Shown here: positions 40,721 to 64,000 of the stretch, one piece after another
Numbering within the stretch: position 1 is the first letter of the stretch
How the letters are laid out: every line of letters starts with the position of its first letter
NCBI GenBank assembly: GCA_020091685.1
Contig: CM034595.1
Span: forward strand, 20,197,564 to 20,261,563
Source of the DNA: Lutjanus erythropterus
Taxonomy: Eukaryota > Chordata > Actinopteri > Lutjaniformes > Lutjanidae
Length of the DNA stretch: 64,000 nucleotides
Direction of reading: 5' to 3'
Made by a program: the position numbers and the translations under genes
The notes under the pieces: model-generated
The model's database searches: none
What the model saw: the letters and a program-made list of their open reading frames with translations, nothing else
What the model was told of the DNA's origin: nothing

Positions 40721-41088
40721 TTCTCTCTAATGTCTTACCTTTTTCTCCATCTGTGTTCTCTGCCTTTACTTCTGGTGTCTGTTATTGCAGAGTTTTCAGA
40801 GCAAACGAGAGTATCAGTCCCTTGCCTGATGTGCGAGGGGAGACGCAGAGATGCTGTGCTACGGCTGCTGTAGGAGTGCTGACTGAGATAAGGGAATAAA
40901 TTACAAAATAATAGATTTGTGTATATTAATCACTTTTCCAGCAGTGGCCTTCATGCTTCACTGGATTTATCACTAGTCACTTAATTCAGACATTAAATGT
41001 TTTGGCAATAAAAAGGCCATAGGTAGGCAGTGGACCAAACCAATGTGAGGCATAATGAGGAAATCTTTTTGTTTTGTGTCTATAAATA

Positions 41089-41145
41089 GTACTTTGTCAC
41101 ATACTGAATCTCACTCACTATGAGATTCAGTATGTGACAAAGTAC
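41089..41145 (+). repeat. Perfect 25-bp inverted repeat with 7-nt loop
   Basis: The arms 41089-41113 and 41121-41145 are exact reverse complements, separated by ctcacta. The hairpin sits right after a TATAAATA word at 41081-41088. The perfect pairing in otherwise unstructured intergenic DNA suggests a recent origin or a constraint. It is short for a microRNA precursor, and the perfect stem is not typical of one. No neighbour explains it. Confidence 0.85.
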
Positions 41146-41219
41146 GCACTACGCTGCGATTGCAGTTTTTTTCTGCTGCTCTTAAGTGATTAAACAAAAC
41201 AAAAACAACAACAACAAAA

Positions 41220-42084
41220 TATTTTCTTTTAAGGGTAATATTCTAGATGATCAGATGCTTTATTCGTAAAATTGTTATCTGCTAAATAACTCTATCTGAG
41301 TGAAGTAAAAAAATGCAAACGTCTAAAGCACAAGTAGCATAAAATGGGAATACTCAGGTCAAGCATCTCAAAATTGTGCTTCAGCCCACCACCACTTTGT
41401 GACTGGTAATGGTGGAGAGAAACATTAATAACTATTAATATTTTGTGCATGAGGCTAATTTTGAGGTTTGGGAACCAGGCTGGTGGTACAAGGTGTACAC
41501 ACTTCTTTTCTTAAGAGTGAAGAGATCAGACAGTTTATTTAGTCTGAGCGTCTGGGAAAGGGGTCAGAGAATGGCAGGGGGGGAGCAGCTATTTTTCACC
41601 CGAGCTGAAGGTTTAGTACACAGAGTCAAAGGATGTTGCAGGTTGATCTTGATCACTGGTTCTTCCCCTTGTCCTGCTTCCTCTATGACCTCGAGGTGAG
41701 CTGTCCCACTTCTTGAGTTGGCTTTTGCTGTCTCTACCCACCAGACACAGTGCTGTCTTCAGGCGAAGGCCGTACCAGGTTATACGCTCAGCCTGTTGTG
41801 TAAGAGCAGTGTAAAGAGATAATACTCTTTGCTCAAGACAAGCTTTTAGACTGTACTTTCACCGGCCATCATTAACACAGTTATCTTCAAATCCCTACAT
41901 CACAAACAACAGTGTCACAGTTTGCTCTGAGATTAATGGGGCATAGATCCTATTCGAAGGTTTTAAAGCATAAAATGTGAGATTTCCCTATTAAAATGTT
42001 TAAATATGCTAATCTATGTTACATATTTTGTTGAGTTCTGTACTTATGTCATCCCAAATGTTTCAAACAATGTTAAAACCACTG
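41220..42084. other. Intergenic stretch, nothing recognised
   Basis: Ordinary AT-rich sequence with short open frames and no recognisable motif. Confidence 0.5.
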
Positions 42085-42500
42085 ACATAGAGTGGACAAC
42101 ATGACAGCTCCCCAAAAGTGAAGCTTAAAAAAAATCTTGATTGCCCCCTGGTGGCTGGCTGCAGTATAGATCATAAACCCAACCGTCTCCATTTTATCAG
42201 ATCATTAAAAAAAACATACATCAGATACGTTTCTCCGTCATTTTAGGTAGTTCTTATCACACTGATGTCTATTCAGGAGTTAATTTCTCTTATAAGTTTG
42301 GTTGTAATTAGTTATTTGAAGTTATAAAAAGCAAGGTTTGACATCATGATGGCTGAGCGAGATTTACTGCACTCACTGTACATCAGCATGACGACAACAA
42401 CTCCCATTATCCCATGCTACTTCATAATGTCATCAAACTATGTCTTTTGTTATTGTTTTCATGTGAGAGAGACTCCTAGCAGCAGAACTTACATATTGTG
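42085..42500 (+). repeat. Dispersed repeat, CCCCCTGGTGGCTGGCTGCAG type
   Basis: The words attgccccctggtggctggc and tgcagtatagatcataaacc followed by gttcttatcacactgatgt belong to a common fish interspersed repeat. Boundaries are approximate. Confidence 0.5.
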
Positions 42501-44260
42501 CTTTAAATGAGAACAGACTGTTGTTCACTTTACCTTTAGGGCAGACGTTTAGGTTTTCCAGCCAATACCGTCTGTAATGATATACAATTATGTTCTAGAG
42601 CATCGCTGTCTACATAAACTGTGTCCATATAAAATGTTGGGTATGAGTACATTTCTAGACAGAGAAATCCAAACCAATTTAAACCTCAAGTCTTCCCCAC
42701 TGACATGTGATCTAACTTCAAACACAAAGTGTTGCAACTTGCATCTGTCTTGTCTTCGGTTCCCACAACCATTGAGAGATCCAGCAGCACCAGGGACGTC
42801 TCGCAGATCTGAACTGGAGCGGGGCTTCGTTCCCGGTGGACTGTGGGAGTAAAAGCTTTCATGCCTTGCAGTTCTGGGAGTGTGTTTCCCTCCTGGAAGA
42901 TATTTTCTGTGAAAACAGTCTGTAAGTGATTGCTTCCAAGAAGTTGTCAGAGATGATATATAAACACATTTTTACAAGGGTATACCAAGGACCTTGTAGA
43001 AAACACTTGCTCGAGTAATCACGAGTAATTTCATTCCCTGAATGTTTGTCTAACTGACCTCAGCTAACTCACTGTATATACCGCAAGACCCAAAGAACGG
43101 CTGTGAGCAGCACAGACTTGTGCAATTACAGGCTCAAGTCATTTTAAAGAATATCATTCCAGCTCCTTATTAGGTTAGTTTAGTATCACTTCAATCACTG
43201 GGTGTCTGCATTTCTTGGAAAACAACCCTGACAATCTCAACATACATACTTTCACAATAAATGTCTCTGCAAACAGGTTCCTCAGACAGAAGAAGGGAAA
43301 ATACTACTGAACATGCTCAGTGTTATGTAATGTCACTGAAACAGGAGGGTAAAGATTTGCTGTATGTAGCAAATAGAAACAAATGTGATGGTCGGTACAA
43401 TATGAGTGTTTTCAGTGCAGAAGGAAATCTAAAGTTAAATCTTATGAAAAGATATGAGCTATGTAGTCTTAGGATTGCAATAAAACAGAAAAAAAACCTG
43501 TAAAGAAAAAAGAAGACTAAATATAAATATAAATATAAAGAATAAATGAAGAATAAATACATAAATAATAAAGACAAATAACAAAACATAAAAGATTAAA
43601 TTTAAGCATTTTCTTTTCTTTTCACATGTATTTGATCATCTATTTCTGTATATATTTATTAATTTTATTTTATATTAACAGAAATAAATGTAAACATCAG
43701 AATAACTATAATAATAATAATGATGATATGAATTAATTATTTTGTTAGTCTTTTGCAGATGTATTCTTTTTTATGGCACTCCCATGACTCCATATTGATC
43801 ATGTGAAGTTGAGTTATAGTCTTGCATCACAGCGTCCTCTTGTGGCAAACACGTATAATCAAATCCAGGAACAGATTTCTACCAAACTAACTTTATTTTG
43901 TAAACGAAAGTGAAAATTCAGCCCGATGTTTACTCCACATCTGCGCACTGACTTCAGACTAAACTTCCTTTTAAAATAATATTGTATGAGTCTGTGTTTG
44001 CGAGTGCTGAGGTTGTGAGTGAGGTAATAAACATGATCCAGTGTCAGGCTGCACTTTGGCACAGCAACAGCTTGCACTGCAGCGCAAATAAAACTTCAGG
44101 TGGAGTCGCTGAGTGACTGCTTGAAACGTACAAATGAGGAAGTATTTACAGAGTTTAATACTTTGAAATAACTTGGCATCAAATCGCCTTGAGAACTGGA
44201 CATTTGTGTTGCCACATGTGTCCACTTGAGCGTCTATATTTAGTTGTTGTCATGTGTGGA
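42500..44260. other. Intergenic stretch upstream of tcea3
   Basis: No exon recognised. It includes an AT-rich section with aaatataaatata-like words at 43510-43740. Distal promoter elements of tcea3 may lie in the last few hundred bases. Confidence 0.5.
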
Positions 44261-44438
44261 GCAGCAGGTCAGCTGGTGTCCCGCAGCAGGACACGCCTCT
44301 GGGCTGAATGGAGCACGCTGCCGTGCGTAAAGTCCGACCTGCAGCGGATCCAAACTTGTTTTTACTTTAACATTTCACGGTTTTTAATAAGAATATAATC
44401 GACATCATTGATCCATTTTTAATCGAGTAAATGCAGCG
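44260..44438 (+). promoter_or_regulatory. Probable tcea3 promoter-proximal region and 5-prime UTR
   Basis: This stretch is richer in GC and CpG than its surroundings (cgcagcaggacacgcctctg, ccgtgcgtaaagtccgacct) and lies directly before the start codon. No TATA box is evident, and the start site cannot be read from sequence. The leader would contain the short upstream ORF described separately. Confidence 0.35.

Positions 44439-44442
<4 letters not shown>
44431..44442 (+). promoter_or_regulatory. Three-codon upstream ORF overlapping the tcea3 start
   Basis: ATG CAG CGA TGA lies immediately before the start codon, and its stop codon overlaps the tcea3 start as ATGA. The upstream ATG has T at -3 (weak context); the main ATG has G at -3. 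Ribosomes could bypass it by leaky scanning or terminate and reinitiate. Function is inferred. Confidence 0.5.
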
Positions 44443-56171
<11,729 letters not shown>

Positions 56172-56492
56172 TGCCTTCCAGGTGAAGCCACATTATTTTT
56201 TTCTGAGCATTTTGAACTGCATATTTTCTATAATGGGAGGGGGGGAGGGAGTTTATAAATTATTGCAGCTAGTGATTTAAACAGCTAAAAGTGTTCTTAC
56301 GATTTTTACTTGAAATTTTGAGATTTCTAAGCATGTGCTAATAACCAGGGTTTGCTTTATATGAACTGAAGACTGAGCATGAACGTCGGTTTGATGATTG
56401 TTGGAACAATGATTGATGGTCGTGGTGCTGTCGCTATCCAGCCAATATGCTATGTCATACTACAGCTGTTCACTTTGTATATAACTGATTCC

Positions 56493-56498
56493 AATAAA
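56493..56498 (+). terminator. tcea3 polyadenylation signal
   Basis: AATAAA lies 322 bp after the stop codon and is followed within 40 bp by a TTTTTTC stretch. It is the first canonical signal in the 3-prime UTR. Confidence 0.7.
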
Positions 56499-57083
56499 AC
56501 TGCATAAATCTTCAGAATGACAGTTTTTTCAACTCACATTTAATAAAAACAAGTTGTCAGTCAGTCTTACATTAAGAGTCATTTCCCACATTGTTTTCGT
56601 CACCATATCATTATTCTTTCCTTTTAAAACATTTTGTTTAAATTGGTGATGAAGTGTGACAAACAAAGAGTGACCTAGAAGATTAAAAGATTAATGGACA
56701 TACACTAATGATTTAAGAATTGTTTAGATCCGAGGTTCCTACACTTTTTCAGCTCTGTGTCTCGCAGGAACCCAAATTTATAAACACACATGATGAATTT
56801 AAATTATAGCTGTGTATTTAATTAGAAAACATCACAGCATTAATAAAATTTGCTGAGAGTTTTTCACCACCTCATAACAATTAATTTGAAAGGATAAGGT
56901 TTGTATGAATACATTTAGTGACTTACACACAGTAACTACAACAGGGGAAATTGGAGCAGATCAAAACAAGGTTTTGTCCTAAAATATTGTAGTGACGGCC
57001 CACATTTCCCATCATGCCTTGAGTGAGTAGTTTAGTAGTTAGGTTTGCTGTTTTGTCTTTTTGTAAATGTTTGCTCTAGATTA

Positions 57084-57360
57084 TTAAATTAATCTGCAAC
57101 TCTTTTGAAAATTGCTTAATCGGTTTAAGAAAAAAGTCCAATGCTTTCTGATTTTAGCATCTTAAATGCAAATATTTTCTGGTTTCTTTTCTCTGTGACA
57201 GTAACCTGAATATCTTTGGTTAGTGGGCAAAACAAGACATTTGAGGACGTCGTCTTGGGCTTTGGGAAACACTGATCGATTGATCAGTTGTTTTTTTTTT
57301 GACATTTTATAGACCGAACAACAAAGTGATTAATCGAGAAAATAAACTACAATATAACTG
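57084..57360 (-). repeat. Dispersed teleost repeat, ATTAATCGATT type, inverted copy
   Basis: Read on the minus strand it follows the copy at 14930-15215: cactttgttgttcggtc region, then aacactgatc/gggaaacactg, acatttgaggac and ctgtcacagagaaaagaaac. Non-coding. Confidence 0.6.
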
Positions 57361-58820
57361 ACAATGAAAATTGTTGTTAATTGCAGCGTAGTTTGCAAAT
57401 TGGTGGTTTATATTCATAGCTTAATTGTCGATTTTGGGCTGGTTTATATTTTTATAATAATTTTATTTATAGCTTTTTTCCCTAAGATTGAGAAATGTTG
57501 GTTTAGATGCATATTTCTTTCATTTTTATTATTTTATTTCCTTTTATTTGGGCATGATAACTGAGATTTACAAAAGTTCTGTACGATCTTCTGATTATCT
57601 GAAGAAAGAAAAACAAAATGAGTATTGTATCTACAATCTGCACCTCATCTGCAATGCTCTAATATTCCAGAAGGGAGAAACTGTCATGTTAATAACTATG
57701 AATAAATTCAGAGTTCATCCACAGATGAAGGATGGTTTTAATGAAAATGGTTTGACTGTAGTTGTATCATGAAGTTTTTCTGTTGCACCACTGAACACAT
57801 ACACCAGATGGCAACAATTCATCACAACTCCAAACACCATCAGGCACCATCAGTCCTCACAGCTGAATTTTTCTCTCTTCAGGTTACCAAGTAAAAATTA
57901 GACGCTTGCTTGTTAGTGCCAGTCCAACAGAGGGAGTCTTAAAAATACATCTTCTGATACACCTGAACACATCATCAGTGAGGCATCCTGGAGGTGCTGC
58001 TGAACTATAAAGTGGCAATATCAACAAAACAAAGCTTTCTCATAAGATATCCTTATGAGAAATATGTTTGTGCAAATTACACGCCGTCTATTCTGTGTTT
58101 CTGGAGAAATTGTACTACACAGTAAATTCAATATATAAATATTACATGTGGTGGTAATGTGAGAAATATAGTCTGTGTGTCAGTGTAAATGACAGAAAGG
58201 AAAAGCTTCCAGCCCGGCCGCCCTCTGGCTCAGTATCCACCATCTGGTTTCCTGTGAGTTGAAATCACATTCATTTACTTCTTCTGCATCATTTCCACCA
58301 TTAAAGGTCCTCTGTTGATGTACAGGCAGAGCTCGGAAAACATCAACACTGACACACTGTGTTACTCTACACTGGTGCGTCATCATCTCTCTCTCAGCCT
58401 GAAATCTGAAAGTCAGCAGGAAAATGTCACCTGAAGTTCAACTTAAATGTAGCAGACAGGAATAAACAGGATGTTTTTTTAAAAAAAGTAACAAAACCAT
58501 GAAGCAAAATCGACTCGATTAGCTGCCACACTGTTTGTAAATTCTCACATAAGGAAGTAAAATAAATAATTTGTTCTGCCTGTAATAATTTGTTAATGGC
58601 TTCTGCAGCATAATTCTCCATATTTCAGTTAGTGGCAGCTGCTCTGCTCTGTGACCTCTGTGTACCACAACAGTTGGCGAGCAGAGATCTGAGAAAATAA
58701 AAGCTGTTGAAACAACACTCTCCATACGACACCCCAAATGAACAATGCTCTCAAACAATGGCTAAATGTTTTCATACAAACTGAAAGTACTTTGTAAGGT
58801 CATTACAAATTGTCTTTTAA
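57361..58820. other. Intergenic stretch, nothing recognised
   Basis: Two short open frames at 57364-57564 and 57488-57772 have no homology I recognise and are AT-rich. No repeat or exon is evident. Confidence 0.5.
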
Positions 58821-58840
58821 TAAAGGTAAATGCAACTTTG

Positions 58841-59006
58841 GGGCGCCCCTAGCTCAGTTTGGGGCGTATGCACCGTGTGTTGAGGCTATCAGTTCTCTGC
58901 AGTGGCTACCTGTTTGATTCTCACCTGTAGCACATTTGCTGCATGTCACCCCCTTTCCTGTCATATCTTCAGCTGTCGTACCCCAAAAAAAAAAAAAAAT
59001 AAAATA
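58841..59006 (+). mobile_element. tRNA-derived SINE with 19-bp target duplication
   Basis: The head gggcgcccctagctcagttt carries a Pol III A box (TAGCTCAGTTTGG at 58850-58862) and a B box-like GTTTGATTCTC at 58911-58921. The tail has tttgctgcatgtcacccc, tcatatcttcagctgtc and an A-rich end. Near-identical flanks, aaaggtaaatgcaactttg at 58822-58840 and aaaggtaaatacaattttg at 59007-59025, mark the target duplication. It is a common teleost SINE type. Confidence 0.85.
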
Positions 59007-60985
59007 AAAGGTAAATACAATTTTGTGCATGTTTCATTGTTATAAATCAGACCAGGACATATGAGCACTTTGCAAAACGTCATCGCTGTGCCCCTTTAGA
59101 AAGACAACTGAAGATCCTATAGATATCATGTAATATAATATAATATATGTGTTTGGATTACAGTTTTGTCAAGTTTGTATGCATTCATTTCATGCTAAAC
59201 AAACCTTTGTTTTAAAGTCTTGTCTAATAATTTTGCTGTGACCCCTACCTGAACCTGAGAGTTTTTGATACCTTACTGTAATAAATTAATGTTAAAGGTA
59301 TAGTTTAGGTTATTTGAAGAGGCGTTGTGAGGTAGTTTATCAATAGTCAGTGTATTACCTACAGTAGATGCCAGCTGATACACACACAATTAGTAGAGCA
59401 GAGAGGAGAACCAGCATGCAAAGTATGTGGACAGGATCAGCAACTAGCCACTTAAAAATCAATATTACTTGTTCCAACCCAACCAAACTCCAGGAAAAAT
59501 TCTATCTTGCAGGACACAGGAATCTCTGATGCACAGTTTTCTCGGTCTCTTAGTTAGTTTGGGTTATTGTGACTTTGGTGAATCTGAAAAAACTTTTAAA
59601 ACACAGAAGTCACACAATAGCACAAAAAACTAACAGATCAAGGGAGCGGTAGACCAGTAACTTGTGTTCTGTGAGGAAATTACTGTTTTTGTCAAAGGAC
59701 TCATGTTAGTTTGGAAAAAGTGACATGTAGCTTGTATAATGGTGGTTTCATGTTAGAAAAGGGAATGTAAAGCAGTGAAAATATTCTAAATATCGCATAC
59801 ACTTAAGTTGATATTGATTGTATTAGGTGGACCTTTTAAGTGGCTAAAATATCTTTTGATGATGATCCTGTCCACACCAACACATTACTTAGCACCTGTG
59901 CTGGTACTCTTCTCTGCATCTCCAACAACTGTTTTATCTTAGCCAGGCCAAAACTTAGAGACGACAGTCTGTCGCTGCTGTACTGTAACGTTATTACTGT
60001 AGTCCAGCAGCCTCCCTCAAGTTATCGTTAGTTCTCCATCAGCTGTCACCATCATTGTTCAGCTGTTTACCACACTGACAGAGAATATTCATGTGTATTA
60101 TGTGCCTCCAACTGTCAGTGTGAAAGCTTTGGTTATTAGAAGAATTGTTTCTAATTTGTTTTTCAGTATCATTTAAAGCCTCTGAACACCTCGACAGGCG
60201 TTTTCAGTTATTGTGACAGTTTAGACCTCTACTCAGGTTGACGGTGGACTCGAGCTCTGATGGGAATTTATTATGTCTCAAATCTCAGTCTGCCAATAAG
60301 AATGATAAATGAATAATGAGTAATTTGTCCCACCCTAACAGGTGCAACAAAGCCGACAGGAGAGTCAGGAAGATTTCAGTCAGTTACAGTCTATATGCGC
60401 CAACACAGTCCTGACAAGAGGTCTAATCAGACAGATTAACTGAAAACACCTGTGGGTGTTCACAGGCTTTAAATGACAGAGGCTAAATCATATTTATTGT
60501 CATCAAAAGGAATTAACACTGCCACTAAAGCAGAAAAAACATTTCTAGAGGCTGATATATTATACTGCTTTCCTTATGGAATCGTTTTTTTCCAGGAAGG
60601 ATGGGGAACCAGATATTGTGATTAACTGTGGTTTTATTTGGTGCACAACCTGCTGCACAGCAGTTTTAAGCATTTTCCTGATTTTCCTTGTATTGTCAAA
60701 CCATGATCTTTCTCCAAATATTTTAGCCTTTTTAATTAATCCTTATTAGCTTTTCCAATAGTGATTGTACAGCACATGTGTCTACTTTTCAATCTGATGG
60801 GGTCACCATAATGAGAGATGACATTTAAAAGACCACAAGGAACTCAAGCTTTAATTTATTTAATTTTTAAATTTTCAGTTGTGGAAAAAATCAAAAACAA
60901 TTCTGCATATCTGTGAAACCTGCATTTGACTCCAGACTGATAAAAATCCATGGTCTGTTAATTTTGTTTCTTTTTTTCTTAACAA
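58952..60985 (+). repeat. 2-kb tandem duplication, copy 1
   Basis: This 2034-bp segment is followed directly by a close copy (60986-63082). It starts inside the SINE tail at cctttcctgtcatatcttca and ends at tttcttaacaa. It contains a foldback element at 59411-59904. The open frames that start MAKISFDDDP in each copy are not recognisable proteins. Confidence 0.93.
59411..59904. mobile_element. Foldback element, copy B
   Basis: The left end ccagcatgcaaagtatgtgg plus acaggatcagcaactagcca is matched in inverse by the right end tggctaaaat, gatcctgtccacacc and acttagcacctgtgctgg. An inner pair at about 59550-59635 (gtttgggttattgtgact against agtcacacaatagcac) closes the fold. Related to 16341-16725. 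Confidence 0.7.
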
Positions 60986-63082
60986 CCTTTCCTGTCATAT
61001 CTTCAGCTGTTGTACCCCCCCCAAAAAAAATAATAATAAAAGGTAAATACAATTTTGTGCATGTTTCATTGTTATAAATCAGACCGGGACATATGAGCAC
61101 TTTACAAAACGTCATCGCTGTGCCCCCCTTTAGAGACAGACAACAGAAGATCCTATAGATATCATGTAATATAATATAATATATGTGTTTGGATTACAGT
61201 TTTGTCAAGTTTGTATGCATTCATTTCATGCTAAACAAACCTTTGTTTTAAAGTCTTGTCTAATAATTTTGCTGTGACCCCTACCTGAACCTGAGAGTTT
61301 TTGATACCTTACTGTAATAAATTAATGTTAAAGGTATAGTTTAGGTTATTTGAAGAGGCGTTGTGTGAGGTATTTATCAATAGTCAGTGTATTACCTACA
61401 GTAGATGCCAGCTGATACACACACAATTAGTAGGAGCAGAGAGGAGAACCAGCATGCAAAGTATGTGGACAGGATCAGCAACTAGCCACTTAAAAAATCA
61501 ATATTACTTGTTCCAACCCAACCAAACTCCATAGGAAAAATTCTATCTTGCAGGACACAGGAATCTCTGATGCACAGTTTTCTCGGTCTCTTAGTTAGTT
61601 TGGGTTATTGTGTGACTTTGGTGAATCCGAAAAAAACTTTTAAAACACAGAAGTCACAAAATTGCACAAACAAACTAACAGATCAAGGGAGCGGTAGACC
61701 AGTAACTTGTGTTCTGTGAGGAAAATTACTGTTTTTGTCAAAGGACTCATGTTAGTTTGGAAAGAGTGACATGTAGCTTGTATAATGGTGGTTTCATGTT
61801 AGAAAAGGCGGGAATGTAAAGCAGTGAAAATATTCTAAATATCGCATACACTTAAGTTGATATTGATTGTATTAGGTGGACCTTTTTAAGTGGCTAAAAT
61901 ATCTTTTGATGATGATCCTGCCCACACCAACACATTACTTAGCACCTGTGCTGGTACTCTTCTCTGCATCTCCAACAACTGTTTTATCTTAGCCAGGCCA
62001 AAACTTAGAGACGACAGTCTGTCGCTGCTGTACTGTAACGTTATTACTGTAGTCCAGCAGCCTCCCACTCAAGTTATCGTTAGTTCTCCATCAGCTGTCA
62101 CCATCATTGTTCAGCTGTTTACCACACTGACAGAGAATATTCATGTGTATTATGTGCCTCCAACTGTCAGTGTGAAAGCTTTGGTTATTAGAAGAATTGT
62201 TTCTAATTTGTTTTTCAGTATCATTTAAAGCCTCTGAACACCTCGACAGACGTTTTCAGTTATTGTGACAGTTTAGACCTCTACTCAGGTTGACGGTGGA
62301 CTCGAGCTCTAATGGGAATTTATTATGTCTCAAATCTCAGACTGCCAATAAGAATGATAAATGAATAATGAGTAATTTGTCCCACCCTAACAGGTGCAAC
62401 AAAGCCGACAGGAGAGTCAGGAAGATTTCAGTCAGTTACAGTCTATATGCGCCAACACAGTCCTGACAAGAGGTCTAATCAGACAGATTAACTGAAAACA
62501 CCTGTGTGGGTGTTCACAGGCTTTAAATGACAGAGGCTAAATCATATTTATTGTCATCAAAAAGGAATTAACACTGCCACTAAAATAGAAAAAAACATTT
62601 CTAGAGGCTGATATATTATACTGCTTTCCTTTTGGAATCGTTTTCTTTTTCCAGGAAGGATGGGGAACCAGATACTGTGATTAACTGTGGTTTTATTTGG
62701 TGCACAACCTGCTGCACAGCAGTTTTTAAGCATTTTCCTGATTTTCCTTGTATTGTCAAACCATGATCTTTCTCCAAATATTTTAGCCTTTTTAATTAAT
62801 CCTTATTAGCTTTTCCAATAGTGATTGTACAGCACATGTGTCTACTTTTATGCCAATGTTGGACTTTGTGGCTTGGGGGCATCAATCTGATGGGGTCACC
62901 ACAATGAGAGATGACATTTAAAAGACCACAAGGAACTCAAGCTTTAATTTATTTAATTTTTTAAATTTTCAGTAGTGGAAAAAAATCAAAAAACAATTCT
63001 GCATATCTGTGAAACCTGCATTTGACTCCAGACTGATAAAAATCCATGGTCTGTTAATTTTGTTTCTTTTTTTTCTTAACAA
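60986..63082 (+). repeat. 2-kb tandem duplication, copy 2
   Basis: This 2097-bp segment repeats copy 1 with few substitutions and many short length differences. It has an extra stretch of about 34 bp near 62850-62883 absent from copy 1. It begins with the SINE tail but lacks the SINE head, which shows that the duplication came after the SINE insertion. Confidence 0.93.
61449..61954. mobile_element. Foldback element, copy C
   Basis: Same element as copy B, carried along in the tandem duplication. Same ends and internal inverted pair. Confidence 0.7.
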
Positions 63083-64000
63083 GCATTTTCAAACAACGCA
63101 CATTTTTTGCATCTTAAATTAAAGATAAAGTTTGACTCTATTATATATGAAAGGAATGATTGTGACAGTTATTAGCTCCATTGTACTTTAGTTTTGGTGA
63201 TGTGCTGGATTTAATTATGTTGCAATATTGTTTACTGAGACATGAGTGTTTGGATGTGCCTTTTTTTTCCCCAATGTGACCTATTATATAAATCCATTCT
63301 AGTGTGGCATGTCACATCATGTCAAGTAAATCAAAGACACACGCTCACGTAAACTCAGTATAGATGTTTCAGTCTCTCTTGGGATCACACATGTCGATTC
63401 ATCACTAACCGCCACATGCAGGCATCGTCCAATCAGATGACTCCATCTGCTTCAGAACAATCAGACCTCAGGAGTTAAAGTGACTGTCAGTCAGGATGGA
63501 TTTACTTCACTACACAGCAGAACTATTTGGGCATAATTACATCTGTGTCAGAAGAAAACAGGCATTGCAGCAATGTTTCAACATTAACACTGCGCTCAGT
63601 GGTGTGTTAATGGCAGGTTAAACGCTGCATAATACAGCCTGCCTTGCCTTACACAGGAGAGTCACAGATTCTTTGAATATATTCGCAACTCTTGTAATTG
63701 CGTGGCAGCTCGTACTCTTGAAATCTTATTGCCTTGTGCCATCTTTGTTTGAACTGTTTCTCTGCAGTGTAATGATGAGTCTGTAACCTCTCAGCTTCCT
63801 GTTGATGCTGCATGCAGCCTCTCTATAAATGGAAATAAATCAGACTTGGTAGGCATGCAGTGTCCTCTACATAACATAATCAGTCAACCGAATAAATGTA
63901 CTAAACACTTCGCCCTGCAACTATAAATATGCTTTGAGCTGTATAATGATGCTGATATATTCTGAAATTTCTACTTTAGGGAAGAACAATGGTGCATTTA
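63083..64000. other. Terminal stretch, nothing recognised
   Basis: The last 900 bp contain no exon, clear repeat or splice-flanked frame that I recognise. Confidence 0.5.

Noticed and set aside
41089-41145. MicroRNA precursor call for the perfect hairpin
   Set aside because: A 25-bp perfect stem with a 7-nt loop is short and lacks the mismatches typical of precursors, so I list it as an inverted repeat only.
58841-58925. Possible tRNA gene
   Set aside because: A and B box-like words are present but the stretch lacks a tRNA cloverleaf, continues into a SINE tail and has target duplications; it is a tRNA-derived SINE.
61890-62228. Open frame starting MAKISFDDDP, present in both 2-kb copies
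   Set aside because: It lies in and beside a foldback element, no domain is recognisable, and the frame is shorter in copy 1 because of small indels. A host gene is not supported.

Overview
The window is vertebrate nuclear DNA, most likely from a percomorph teleost fish. The evidence is two intron-containing genes with vertebrate-type splice sites, long AT-rich non-coding stretches, abundant microsatellites, a tRNA-derived SINE, hAT-like and TTAA-flanked non-autonomous transposons and degraded LINE reverse transcriptase. No bacterial or organellar feature is present. Most open frames in this DNA are chance frames in repeats or AT-rich sequence.

Layout. 1-12.9 kb: no recognisable gene, only repeat fragments. 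13.0-19.5 kb: a two-exon gene on the + strand for a TENT5/FAM46 non-canonical poly(A) polymerase, best matched to TENT5B (13322-13477 joined to 18442-19470, 394 aa), with a CCAAT/octamer-like/TTTAAA promoter just upstream and an intron carrying a duplicated 125-bp block, a CA microsatellite and a 34-bp higher-order AT repeat. 19.5-44.4 kb: about 25 kb of intergenic DNA with LINE relics, MITEs, a 1.27-kb hAT-like element, an intact 367-bp dispersed element with target duplication, a GCTAAC minisatellite and a perfect 25-bp-stem hairpin. 44.4-56.5 kb: a 22-exon gene on the + strand for transcription elongation factor TFIIS, best matched to TCEA3. 56.5-64 kb: no gene; a SINE and a 2-kb tandem duplication whose breakpoints lie in the SINE tail.

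The most interesting object is the tcea3 gene. Its three functional domains are ordinary and well conserved: the N-terminal LW domain, the central Pol II-binding domain and the C-terminal zinc ribbon with the acidic DE pair. They are separated by a linker of roughly 600 residues, giving a predicted 850-aa protein against about 300-350 aa for mammalian TFIIS proteins. The linker is built from one large charged exon with an internal 114-bp tandem repeat, followed by eleven small exons. All 13 introns that bound these exons are phase 2 and split an Arg codon as AG|R, so every linker exon is a frame-neutral cassette. Two of the exons are a visible recent tandem duplication. The gene also keeps a U12-type AT-AC intron in the central domain.

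The two genes act in different steps of mRNA metabolism: TENT5 lengthens poly(A) tails in the cytoplasm and TFIIS rescues arrested RNA polymerase II in the nucleus. TENT5B and TCEA3 both lie in human 1p36.1, so their linkage here agrees with conserved synteny.
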